DNA of 64,000 nucleotides from UBA6165 sp044233745 (GTDB taxonomy: Bacteria; Bacteroidota; Bacteroidia; Flavobacteriales_D; Crocinitomicaceae): positions 62,001 to 126,000 of the forward strand of contig JBIIJN010000001.1 of assembly GCA_044233745.1 (NCBI GenBank), read 5' to 3'. A model generated the notes under the pieces. It saw only the letters and a list, made by a program, of their open reading frames with translations. It was not told the DNA's origin and did no database searches. A program made the position numbers and the translations under genes. Within the stretch, counting starts at the first letter, position 1, and each line of letters begins with the position of its first letter. Below are positions 9,575 through 18,118 of this stretch, in pieces.

Positions 9575-9640
9575 GATTGGCGACTGGCTTCTAGCGGCTA
9601 GCTTCTGGCTAAAGCGCAGCGACCCAAAAGCCAATAGCTA
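9575..9640. repeat. GGCTGG-word intergenic repeat, locus 1
   Basis: The spacer between the PyrR-like gene and pdhB holds repeated words (CTGGCTTCT, AGCGGCTAGC, TTCTGGCT) followed by the inverted words AGCCAATAGCT. The same word family appears at 28945-29050. It codes for nothing. Confidence 0.6.
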
Positions 9641-9666
9641 AACGCCATCAATATCAAATTTATTAC

Positions 9667-9674
9667 TACTTTTG
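9667..9674 (+). promoter_or_regulatory. Candidate -7 box upstream of pdhB
   Basis: TACTTTTG fits TAnnTTTG and ends 35 bases before the pdhB ATG at 9709. No clear -33 element is seen at the expected spacing, as the repeat occupies that region. Confidence 0.35.
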
Positions 9675-9708
9675 CCTTCCAAATTTTCTTACAAAAACAA
9701 GTATTACG

Positions 9709-10698
9709 ATGAGAGAAGTACAATTTCGCGAAGCATTGAGAGAGGCCATGTCGGAAGAAATGCGTGTTGATGAACGCGTGTTTTTGATGGGTGAAGAAGT
9801 AGCAGAATACAATGGCGCTTATAAAGTTTCTCAAGGCATGTTGGATGAGTTCGGTCCGAAACGGGTTATTGACACGCCAATTGCTGAACTTGGATTTGCT
9901 GGAATTGCCGTGGGTGCTTCCATGAACGGACTTCGACCAATCGTTGAATTTATGACGTGGAACTTCGCGATTTTAGCTGCTGACCAAATCATCAACAGTG
10001 CTGCGAAAATGTTGCAAATGTCGGGTGGACAATACAGCTGTCCGATTGTTTTTCGTGGAGGAAATGGTACCGCTGGACAATTGGCCGCAACGCATTCACA
10101 GAGTTTTGAGTCGATGTATGCCCACGTGCCTGGTTTAAAGGTGATTACACCTTCGAATCCTTATGATGCCAAAGGTTTGTTGAAAGCGGCGATTCGCGAC
10201 AATGACCCTGTAGTTTTCTTGGAATCTGAGAAAATGTATGGCGACAAAGGCATGATTCCAGATGGCGAATACATCATTCCAATTGGTGTTGCAGACGTGA
10301 AAAGAAAAGGTACGGACGTAACAATTGTTTCTTTTGGGAAAATCATGAAAGTGGCATTTGCAGCTGCTGAAGCTTTGGAAAAAGAAGGCATTTCTTGCGA
10401 AATCATCGACTTAAGAACGGTTCGACCAATTGATTACAATACGGTTGTTGAATCGATCAAAAAGACCAATCGTTGTGTTGTTTTGGAAGAATCTTGGCCA
10501 TTGGCATCAATCTCTTCTGAAATTGCGTACCACTTGCAGCGCTATGCTTTTGATTATTTGGATGCACCAGTAATGCGCGTTACACAATCAGATACCCCGT
10601 TCCCATTCTCACCATCTTTGATGGAAGAAGCTTTGCCTAATGTGCAGCGTTTGTCAGAAGCCATTAAGCAAGTGCTTTATCACAACGTGAAAGCGTAG
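9709..10698 (+). CDS. pdhB: Pyruvate dehydrogenase E1 component, beta subunit
   Basis: The beta half of the thiamine-dependent E1 of the pyruvate dehydrogenase complex, 329 residues, cytosolic. Landmarks are REALREAMSEEM at the N-terminus, GEEVAEYNGAYKVSQGM (with the glutamate that activates thiamine diphosphate), RVIDTPIAELGFAGIAVGA, the segment GGNGTAGQLAATHSQ, and a C-terminal transketolase domain from about residue 200 (VTIVSFGKIM). Family length is normal. The alpha subunit is not adjacent, so E1 subunits are encoded apart here, which is common in this phylum. The gene starts after a repeat-bearing spacer and probably has its own promoter. Confidence 0.93.
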   Translation: MREVQFREALREAMSEEMRVDERVFLMGEEVAEYNGAYKVSQGMLDEFGPKRVIDTPIAELGFAGIAVGASMNGLRPIVEFMTWNFAILAADQIINSAAKMLQMSGGQYSCPIVFRGGNGTAGQLAATHSQSFESMYAHVPGLKVITPSNPYDAKGLLKAAIRDNDPVVFLESEKMYGDKGMIPDGEYIIPIGVADVKRKGTDVTIVSFGKIMKVAFAAAEALEKEGISCEIIDLRTVRPIDYNTVVESIKKTNRCVVLEESWPLASISSEIAYHLQRYAFDYLDAPVMRVTQSDTPFPFSPSLMEEALPNVQRLSEAIKQVLYHNVKA

Positions 10699-10707
10699 TT
10701 TTTTCGA

Positions 10708-11148
10708 ATGAAGTTTCCATGCAAAATTGGTGTGTTTTGTATAATGCTGTTTCTATCGCATTTTGCATACGCACAAGTTGATGGAATTGCTAAATTCGTT
10801 CTTCAACTTTCTGCACGAAAATTTGATTGGATGGTGAACAAAAATTTGGACTCATTAGCCCAAGTACTACACCCGAATGTACAATACATTCATTCGAACG
10901 GTTTGACAGAATCTAGGAGTGATATTCTTGAGAATTTGAGTTCTGGCAAATTGCAACTCATCAGTGTTACCATTAAAAACGCTGATGTTCGGATTGTCAA
11001 TCAACTTGCAATTGTGACGGGGACAGGCACTTTTGTTGGCAAAATAAACGAAAAGGATTTTGAAGTTGAGTTGCTTTACTCCGAGGTATGGGTTTTTGTA
11101 GAGGGTCAGTGGTTGCTGCTGCAAAGGCATGCGAATAGGGTGGGGTAG
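10708..11148 (+). CDS. Secreted NTF2-like (DUF4440-type) protein
   Basis: A 146-residue protein with a Sec signal peptide (cleavage near AYAQ, about residue 22) and a single cystatin-like NTF2/SnoaL fold: an initial helical pair with the ARKFDWMVNKNLDSLAQVLHP pattern, then VQYIHSNG and the long strands ending WVFVEGQWLLLQRHANRV. Proteins of this type are widespread in Bacteroidota and few have a known ligand, so no function is given. It begins 9 bases after pdhB and is probably read through from it. Confidence 0.75.
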   Translation: MKFPCKIGVFCIMLFLSHFAYAQVDGIAKFVLQLSARKFDWMVNKNLDSLAQVLHPNVQYIHSNGLTESRSDILENLSSGKLQLISVTIKNADVRIVNQLAIVTGTGTFVGKINEKDFEVELLYSEVWVFVEGQWLLLQRHANRVG

Positions 11149-11218
11149 TTTCTATTACATTTTGCTTGTACCTAATATGACAAACAAATTATGAGATTGT
11201 GATTTGTCCAAAGTTAGC

Positions 11219-11512
11219 CTAGATTCTGTTTATCAAATCCATTCGTTCGTGTAGAATTCTGATTATTTCAACGTCGATTTCTCCTAAGATTTGGTAAAAT
11301 ATGATGTGCTTTCCAGAATTTAAACCAAACAAATTCTCCGAAATTTCGGGATATTCTTTCCCCAAATTTGGATTTTTTCCAATTTGTAAACAATGAAATT
11401 TTATAGTCGAATAATATTTGTCGGCTTGACTCTCAGACCACTCATTCAAAGTGTATTGCCAAATTGCATTTAGGTCATCAATGGCTTCTTGTCTCAGAAT
11501 AACCTTAGCCAT
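11219..11512 (-). CDS. parE: ParE/RelE-family toxin
   Basis: A 97-residue type II toxin of the RelE/ParE fold: LRQEAIDDLNAIWQYT near the N-terminus and the C-terminal strand pair GKHIIFYQILGEIDVEIIRILHERMD, typical of ParE. ParE toxins poison DNA gyrase, whereas RelE cleaves mRNA; the LHERMD ending favours ParE. An upstream start at 11554 exists, but ATG 11512 gives the family N-terminus (MAKVILRQ) and overlaps the antitoxin by 8 bases, the usual coupled arrangement. Confidence 0.88.
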   Translation of the reverse strand: MAKVILRQEAIDDLNAIWQYTLNEWSESQADKYYSTIKFHCLQIGKNPNLGKEYPEISENLFGLNSGKHIIFYQILGEIDVEIIRILHERMDLINRI

Positions 11513-11753
11513 TTTTTCTCTTTTCCGATTTGAGTTTTTTGAGGTTTTCGTCAAAATCGAAATTTTCGACTAGCGGACTGTCCAAACCTTCTTGAATGGC
11601 TTTTCTAAGTGCAATAACTTTGTTCTCCTCGGTTTCTAAAAGTCTGAGTCCTGCTCTGATAACCTCACTCACATTTTTATATCTGCCAGCAGATACCTGA
11701 GTGCTAACAAATTGAACAAAGTAGTTTCCGAGTGATATCGAAGTATTCTTCAT
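11505..11753 (-). CDS. parD: ParD-like antitoxin
   Basis: An 82-residue antitoxin with an N-terminal ribbon-helix-helix DNA-binding domain (ISLGNYFVQFVSTQVSAG, then SEVIRAGLRLLE, residues 5-42) and a charged C-terminal tail that would wrap the toxin. It is the first gene of the pair, and RHH antitoxins normally repress their own promoter; a palindrome lies over the -7 box upstream at 11777-11793. The tail is rich in Lys, Glu and Asp and ends in KSEKRKNG. Confidence 0.88.
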   Translation of the reverse strand: MKNTSISLGNYFVQFVSTQVSAGRYKNVSEVIRAGLRLLETEENKVIALRKAIQEGLDSPLVENFDFDENLKKLKSEKRKNG

Positions 11754-11771
11754 TTTTTGAAAAGTTTAAGC

Positions 11772-11801
11772 CAAAGTTACCAAAATTTGGTAAATAATCA
11801 A
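11772..11801 (-). promoter_or_regulatory. parDE promoter with overlapping palindromic operator
   Basis: On the minus strand TTG (11801-11799), 19 bases, then TAACTTTG (11779-11772) match the Bacteroidota -33/-7 consensus very well. The arms TTACCAAA and TTTGGTAA around one central base (11777-11793) form a perfect palindrome overlapping the -7 box. The predicted start of transcription is about 12 bases before the parD ATG. ParD autorepression through this site is inferred from the family. Confidence 0.7.
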
Positions 11802-11862
11802 TTTTTCTCAATTGATTTGTAGATTAAAATCTGACTTTATATTCGATTTCATTGGGTTGCTT

Positions 11863-14451
11863 CTACAACTTCGTCGCTACAACCACCACCTTTTTAAATG
11901 CCAAAGTCGTCCCTGTTTGTGCAGAATACACCTCAAACAAAATCAAGTAGCGACCCACGCGGCACTTGGTTCCATTGTCATCCAAACCATCCCATTTCAA
12001 TTCACCAGATTGGTCGAAGAAATAGTTGTTGACCAACTCACGCACCGGGCGACCATTTTCATCATAAATTTTGATGGAGCCCACCATGCCAGTTTCGGGC
12101 AACGCATATGTGAAAATTGCAAAATCTTCGAAGCCATCATTGTCTGGCGAGATAACCGTTGGTTCCACTGAAAATTGTCCCTGCGCTTGTGGATTCAAAT
12201 ATTGGGAATTCTCAATTCCTGGAGTGCCCCAACCAGCGTTTTCCGAAGCCGTTTGCCAATTGTCGGCGCTATTTGAAGCACCATTCGGATTGATGCGTTC
12301 TAAGGATTTCCCCTTCTCATCAGAAATAAGTGTGAAATGCCATTTGTCTAAATAACTCACCGAATCGATAACGAAATTATTGGGGTCGAGCAAAAGCACT
12401 GTACCATCAGAATTTGAATAAGTGGGTAATTCGCAATACACAAAGCGCCCAAAACCATGATTCACATACGTTTGTTTTACCTGAACACTATCCACGGTTA
12501 GAGCCAAATAAGTATGCGGTTCAAAAATCAAATTCTCATCAGCAATGATTCTGAAATTGGCAGGCGCACCATTGCTCAAATTGGCCATGTTCCAGTCTTT
12601 CAGATTGATAAATTTATCTGAATTGTTGTACAATTCCACATAATCTGAACCGCCTGTAACCGGATCAAAAAGAATTTCATTTACAACGATATCTCCAGAT
12701 TGAGCTTCGCTGGCAAGGACAAAAGATCCATTTAAATTGGTGCTATTTCCTTCGCAATCTGTTAGGTTTGTGATGCTAAAAGTATAGACAACATTGGGCT
12801 GGAAATCGTCTTCAAAGATCAAGTTCACCTGATTGGCGTATGAACCATTCACAACAACATTGGCGATTTCATTGATGGCATTTGTACTGAATTGCAAATT
12901 CACCAATTCACTATTCTCAATCAATTCATTGAAAGTGAGTTGCAAGGTATTTGGTGTTGTTAAAAATGCCGAAACCAAGCTGGGTGGCGTCACATCGGGC
13001 GAATTGTCAAAAACAGAATTTTGAGCACCAGGCGTACCACCGACAACGCTATTGGTTGCGCGCCAATTGTCGCTTCCCAAACAAGGACTAAACGGATTGA
13101 TAAGTTCCAATGCATATCCCCCATCTGATTTGCTTGGGTCTTGATAAGTGCTTAAATTATAGCTGGTTAAATCTACAATTTCCGTTTCAGTGGGATTCAT
13201 TAAAATCACTTCGTCGCCATCATTTTTCAAACCGGGAAATGATGTTGCATTGATTGCATTTATTCCGAAATCGGTAAAAAGTGGCAAACCAGAAGTGGTT
13301 GTAATAATCAAATAACCATTGGGAGGAAGAAGGCTGGTTTGAATGGTTCCACAGGCATTATCGTTGCAAATTTTGTATCCAGCCAAATCGAAAGTTTTAT
13401 TGGTAGTATTGAACAACTCCACATATTCAGTTAAGGGCATCCCCACACTTGGCGTTTCATCAGCCATGATTTCATTGATGCGGATTTCGCCAAATTGCGG
13501 AATGCTCAACACAAAATAATAAAAAGGCTCGTTAAAATTTGCGGTGATATTTCCTGTTACATCACTGATATTGGACACACTTAAGATGTAGTTGGTGTTG
13601 TCTTCAAAATCATCTGCAAAAGTGAGTATGATTTGCGAATTGTTTAAGGGATTAATTTGAGCTGTTTCTGGATTGCCAATGCCATTGTTCACCAAGAAAT
13701 TCATCACATTTTCTGAAGATGAGCCTAGGTTTTCGTTGAACTGAAGCGTGAGTTGATTGCTGGAAGTGATGCTCAATTGCTGAAAAACAGCCGCTTCTGT
13801 GTCAACGTAGGGATCGCCAGTCACCACAATGTCATCATAATAGAAATGCTGCGAACGGGTTTGCGTATAATCGCAATACACCCCAAAATAGCTGCTTTGG
13901 AAATGCGTGTTGTCAAAAATGTTGCCTTCTGTTACAAATTCATTGGTCAAAGCGGTGTCGCGTTCCAAGGTCCAATTGCCAATAGCATCTCGCATTACAC
14001 GAATTTTGACTTGTACGTTGGCTACATTCACAGAGCCTGAAGCGCCAGTTATAATTTCTGTTTGAACAGTGCCTGATTGTTTGAAAAGCGAGATTTTATC
14101 AGCTGTTCCACCAATATAAACGAAGTAGCCATTCAAGTCGCCTTTCAAATTTTCATTGTCGGAAACCAAATAAACGCGTGCATAATTGGTAGAGGATGGA
14201 TTGAAATTGAGGCGGACAAAAAATTCCCACGAAGCATTTTCAATGGCGGTACTTGCCGTGCTCAAATAAGCATCATCGGTAACCGCTGGGGCAAATAATT
14301 GAAGTTGGTTCACACCATTCACAATGAATTTAGAAGTTTCTCCTGTCCATGGAGGATTGGAAGTGAAGTCGCCATCTGTGAAATTGTCGTTGACTTGAGC
14401 TATAATCAGCTGAGCAAAGCACAGAGAGAGTAGTAGAAAAAAATGTTTCAT
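11863..14451 (-). CDS. Secreted lamin-tail-domain protein with FlgD-like C-terminus
   Basis: An 862-residue exported protein with a Sec signal (cleaved near LIIAQ). Order of parts: a LamG-like beta sandwich (about 20-215), a bacterial Ig/SbsA-type domain (about 220-315), a lamin-tail domain (IRINEIMADETPS, about 320-470), a second Ig-like domain (about 490-580), a second lamin-tail domain (IVVNEILFDPVTGG, about 590-755), and a C-terminal FlgD-like Ig domain (GSIKIYDENGRPVREL, WDGLDDNG). This architecture is common in Bacteroidota cell-surface proteins and is often linked to extracellular nucleases or adhesion, but no catalytic domain is visible. The C-terminus is not the usual T9SS type A tag. 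Confidence 0.8.
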   Translation of the reverse strand: MKHFFLLLSLCFAQLIIAQVNDNFTDGDFTSNPPWTGETSKFIVNGVNQLQLFAPAVTDDAYLSTASTAIENASWEFFVRLNFNPSSTNYARVYLVSDNENLKGDLNGYFVYIGGTADKISLFKQSGTVQTEIITGASGSVNVANVQVKIRVMRDAIGNWTLERDTALTNEFVTEGNIFDNTHFQSSYFGVYCDYTQTRSQHFYYDDIVVTGDPYVDTEAAVFQQLSITSSNQLTLQFNENLGSSSENVMNFLVNNGIGNPETAQINPLNNSQIILTFADDFEDNTNYILSVSNISDVTGNITANFNEPFYYFVLSIPQFGEIRINEIMADETPSVGMPLTEYVELFNTTNKTFDLAGYKICNDNACGTIQTSLLPPNGYLIITTTSGLPLFTDFGINAINATSFPGLKNDGDEVILMNPTETEIVDLTSYNLSTYQDPSKSDGGYALELINPFSPCLGSDNWRATNSVVGGTPGAQNSVFDNSPDVTPPSLVSAFLTTPNTLQLTFNELIENSELVNLQFSTNAINEIANVVVNGSYANQVNLIFEDDFQPNVVYTFSITNLTDCEGNSTNLNGSFVLASEAQSGDIVVNEILFDPVTGGSDYVELYNNSDKFINLKDWNMANLSNGAPANFRIIADENLIFEPHTYLALTVDSVQVKQTYVNHGFGRFVYCELPTYSNSDGTVLLLDPNNFVIDSVSYLDKWHFTLISDEKGKSLERINPNGASNSADNWQTASENAGWGTPGIENSQYLNPQAQGQFSVEPTVISPDNDGFEDFAIFTYALPETGMVGSIKIYDENGRPVRELVNNYFFDQSGELKWDGLDDNGTKCRVGRYLILFEVYSAQTGTTLAFKKVVVVATKL

Positions 14452-14532
14452 GCACCGCAGTTTTACAGCACAAGTTTAGTGAATATTTGATAAAAAAGTA
14501 AAAAAATGCATTGTTCAAAAGCACTAAATGTT

Positions 14533-16902
14533 TTACATTTCCTTGCAAGCCTCAAATAGAGCAAGGCTTGGGCTTGAATCTTCTGAGCCCTGACTTTCTG
14601 GAGTGTTGATTTTTTCTATTGAAAGTCGCGCAAGTAGATAACTCACGGTAGATTCGGCACCTTGGTTCAAATTCACATTCAATTCTTCCACGCCGTCGTA
14701 ACAGCCACCAGAGCATGGGTTGTACACAATTTGGCTCAAGTGATTTTGACCCATAAACCAAGCAAAAGCGATATTGGCTTTTTGTTTATATGACTCATCT
14801 TGGAATACATCATAAAACAATTCGAGTGCCATAATGGTATAAGCCACATCTATGGGTTGTTCACCGCCTATCACCATTTCTGCTGGCTTATCTCTCAAAA
14901 GCCATCCTTTGTTTGAGATTGGTTTGATTTGGTCGTTAAGGAATATTTTAGAAAGCAGGAAATCAAAGCTTTCTTTCGCAATCCATTTAAATTCTTCTCG
15001 ATTTGTGCTCAGATAGGCGCAAAGCAGCGCTTCGGGTAATACACTGTTTCCATAGGTCATGCGGTCTTCAAACCAAAACCAGTTGTCTGTTTTTTCGTGT
15101 TTATACATTTCCACCATACGTTTGGCCAAGGTGTTTAAAAGAAATTGTGATTCCTCATTGTTTTGCATGTACAAACCTTTTATGATAAAAGCCATAGCTC
15201 GTGTTGAGTGAATTTCTTCTAAATGAATCAAGGCATTTTTCAATGTGGCTTCGGCATGGACACAAAAATTTTCAGGTAAAATATCTTTCATAGACACAAG
15301 CATGCCCAAAGCCCATATGGCTCTGCCGTTGCTATCCTCTAAATTTTCCGCATTATTTTGGTAGGTAAATTCCTTATTTTCATTGACATAATTGAGGAAC
15401 TTTTGATTGTCTTGAAAACAGAATTGTATGAATTCGTAATAGGTTTTGATCAACGACAAGTCCCGCTCGTCCGAAGATGTTTTGTAATGTTTGCAAAGTG
15501 CAATGAGCGCTCTGGCGTTGTCGTCTAGGGTATAACCAGAATGTAAATCGGGCGCGTCGAGTTTTGAAAACTGAATCATTCCGAAATCTGTAGTTAGCTT
15601 TTTTATGTGTTTTAGGTTGATTTTGGGTTGATTGAATGTGATGTCAATTTCAGGGTTGCTCACTTTTTGAAAGAGTAGGGCATGTTTGATTGCTGAGTTT
15701 TGCCAAGCAGTTTCGGCGATGGTGTTGCTACTATTTTTGGAAATTGATTCCCGCAGGCCAGTATCATTCAATAAATCAATTACGGCTTTTGCCAATTGAT
15801 CGGCGTTTTCAAAATCGAATAGCACGCCATTATTTTTATTCAATAGCTCCAAGGCGTGCGGTATTGGCGTTGAGATAACAGCGCAACCCGAGCTGAGTGC
15901 GTATGCAAAAGTTCCACTAACGGCTTGGTTTCTATCTTTTGAGGTAAACAAATACAAATCAGTGCTTTGTAAATATTCTAAAAGCAGCGGCAAGCCCAGG
16001 TAGGCATTCACGAAGCGAACATGTTGTTCAATACCCAAGGCAATAATTTTTTACTCAAGAGAATTTCTATAGGTTTCTCCTTGTTCTTTGTATAATGCTG
16101 GATGTGTTTTTCCCAGAATCAAGAAGATGATATCGGGGTGCTGAAGAATGATTTCTGGGAGCGCATCCAAGGTGGTTTCAATGCTCTTTCCAGGACCTAG
16201 TAGACCGAAAGTGGCGAGTACTTTTTTTGACTCCAAATGGTATTTTTGTTTCAGCTCGTTTTTATCAATTTTGTGCACTAAATGAGTTCCATGTGGAATA
16301 ACAGCAATTTTTTCGGGAGAAATGGAATAGTCTTCTGTAAGAATTCTCTCCGAATTTTTTGTCATTACTATAATATGGGCTGCGTAGTGTGCTAAGTGCC
16401 TAACTTTATGGCGAAAAGCAACATCGGGTTTTGGCAACACGGTGTGAAACACCATAATGACGGGCTTTGAGAGTTGCTCCAGGAAATATTTGAAACCATC
16501 TTCTTGCGCGGAAAACAGACCAAATTCATGTTGTATCACAATCAGTTTGATTTGTTCGTCGTTATTGATATCTGCGATGGCTCTAGCAAACGATAACGCC
16601 TCGTCGGTGTTGATGGTGTATTTGGGCCTGGTTTGATATGTTGGTTTTTCAGTTTCCGTTTCAAGGGCGCAGATGACACTGGAAAAACTATCAGAAAATT
16701 GTAGCGTTAAATTTTCTATAAGATCTTGAGTGTATGTTGCAATGCCACATTCTCTAGGCGGAAATGACGTAATATAAAGAATCTCAGGTTTCAGCGTTTC
16801 TAATTTGTAATTAGATGTTTTCAGCAAAAATGGCATTAAGTTTTTATTTGCATCTATTTGCCAATCTCGGGGAATAAGAAATTGATTTATGTCGCGGTTC
16901 AT
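14533..16902 (-). pseudogene. GT4 glycosyltransferase fused to an alpha-toroid domain, interrupted by an in-frame TAA
   Basis: Reading from ATG 16902 gives 283 codons (family 4 glycosyltransferase start: LYITSFPPRECGIATYTQ, VIQHEFGLF, VMVFHTVLPKPD-like, IPHGTH, LATFGLLGPGKSIE), then TAA at 16051-16053, after which the same frame continues KIIALGIEQHVRFVNAYL and the rest of the GT4 Rossmann domain with SGTFAYALSSGCAVISTP, followed from about residue 400 by a helical (alpha/alpha)6-type domain with LDDNARALIAL, NGRAIWALG and GAESTVSYL. Only one base change is needed to restore an intact 789-residue protein. It may be inactive, expressed as two halves, or a sequencing error. It begins 3 bases after the GH130 stop. 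Confidence 0.8.
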
Positions 16903-16905
16903 GAG

Positions 16906-17943
16906 CTAGGTTTTTTTATTTTGAAGCAATTCTTGCAAGAGTTCATTTAAATTCATTGAGGCCACAGCAATTCGTTTATCCGCGGCACCATAATAAATAT
17001 AGAGCGTTTCATTCTCGACCACGGCGCCGGTAGGAAAGCAAACATTGTTGACCTCACCAATAAGTTCCCATTCCTTTTCGGGAAAAAATAGCGGATAGGG
17101 CAGTCGCGCAATTTCTTTACTCGGATTATCGATATCGAGTAGAGCTGCACAAGCAGAATACACGTAGCCTTTTGTTGTATCATGAACGCCGTGATAAATT
17201 AAGAGCCATCCATGGGGTGTTTCGATTGGCGGGCAACCTCCTCCAATATAGCTTGCTTCGTGGTCATACAAGGGCTCAAGTATCACATGTTGGTTAAAAC
17301 CAGAAAAATAATCTTGCCAAAAAGCAGTGCTAATATTTTCAAGATTATCAACTTCAACAACAATTTGTATGTCTGGTTTTATGCGATGCAAAAAGCAGAA
17401 TTTACCATTAATTTTTCTTGGAAATAGAATGAGATTTTTATCCCACATAAACACATCTTCTGTCAACAATTCATCCGGCAAATTTCTCTCGCTGAATCGC
17501 TTGTATTTATTATTTACAAGCCCTTGTTTTTCAGTGAATTGCTTAAACTCTTCGTAGGTTATTTGTGGCACTATTATGCCTTTTTTATCCCAATGAATTA
17601 AATCTTCGGAAGTAGCCAAAGCGCCCAAAGCATTTATACCGTTAAAGGCTGTGTAAGTCATGTAATAAGTGCCCTCAATTTCTACTACTCTGGGGTCTTC
17701 TAGGCCATGCATCTCATCCTCCGATTCTGGAACTAAAAGGGGCTCATCATTTCTATGTTCGATTTGCATGGGTGCAGACAACTTGCAGTAGCCGATGGTA
17801 GAATAATTGTCTTTGGCCAAAGCGCGGTAAAACAAATGAATTGTATTTCCTACTTGAATCACTGCGGGGTTTAAAACGCCATCACATTCAAATTGATTCT
17901 TAGTTTTATGTATGAGAATCCCTAGTTTTTCTACCTCTATCAC
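16906..17943 (-). CDS. GH130-family glycoside phosphorylase or mannosidase
   Basis: A 345-residue five-bladed beta-propeller enzyme. GH130 marks are NPAVIQVGNTIHLFYRA, HGLEDPRVVEIEGTYYMTYTAF (with the catalytic Asp of the family), YIGGGCPPIETPHGWLLIYHG, and NVCFPTGAV. Known members phosphorolyse beta-1,4-mannosides or hydrolyse beta-1,2-mannosides; I cannot tell which from sequence alone. No signal peptide, so cytosolic. The start is GTG at 17943, since no in-frame ATG is nearer to the conserved N-terminus. It lies directly upstream of the interrupted glycosyltransferase, suggesting a shared mannoside or glucoside pathway. Confidence 0.87.
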   Translation of the reverse strand: MIEVEKLGILIHKTKNQFECDGVLNPAVIQVGNTIHLFYRALAKDNYSTIGYCKLSAPMQIEHRNDEPLLVPESEDEMHGLEDPRVVEIEGTYYMTYTAFNGINALGALATSEDLIHWDKKGIIVPQITYEEFKQFTEKQGLVNNKYKRFSERNLPDELLTEDVFMWDKNLILFPRKINGKFCFLHRIKPDIQIVVEVDNLENISTAFWQDYFSGFNQHVILEPLYDHEASYIGGGCPPIETPHGWLLIYHGVHDTTKGYVYSACAALLDIDNPSKEIARLPYPLFFPEKEWELIGEVNNVCFPTGAVVENETLYIYYGAADKRIAVASMNLNELLQELLQNKKT

Positions 17944-17961
17944 AGTGTTTCGTTTTTGTAC

Positions 17962-18081
17962 TTATTCAGCGTTTTTTTCCTTGTCGGATTTTTTTTGAGC
18001 TTTCAAGGCTTTTTTTTCTTTGGTTGTTTTGCTCGAAATCGTTTTATCCGATTTTTTCTTGCCTTCGTTTTGTCTTGACAT
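17962..18081 (-). CDS. Lys-rich 39-residue mini-protein
   Basis: A short open frame between the cupin gene and GH130, ATG at 18081 and TAA at 17962-17964. The product begins MSRQNEGKKKSDKT and is about one third lysine with Ser, Glu and Thr, without hydrophobic residues, so it is likely disordered and basic. It fills an otherwise empty spacer and follows the neighbours' strand and spacing, which supports a real gene, but I recognise no family. It might bind nucleic acid or polyphosphate; that is speculation. Confidence 0.5.
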   Translation of the reverse strand: MSRQNEGKKKSDKTISSKTTKEKKALKAQKKSDKEKNAE

Positions 18082-18118
18082 GTTTTCTGAATTTAATAAG
18101 TTATAGAATAGAATTCGA

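Noticed and set aside
16038..16053. Programmed frameshift in the glycosyltransferase
   Set aside because: The downstream part is in the same frame as the upstream part, so there is no shift; only the stop codon interrupts it.
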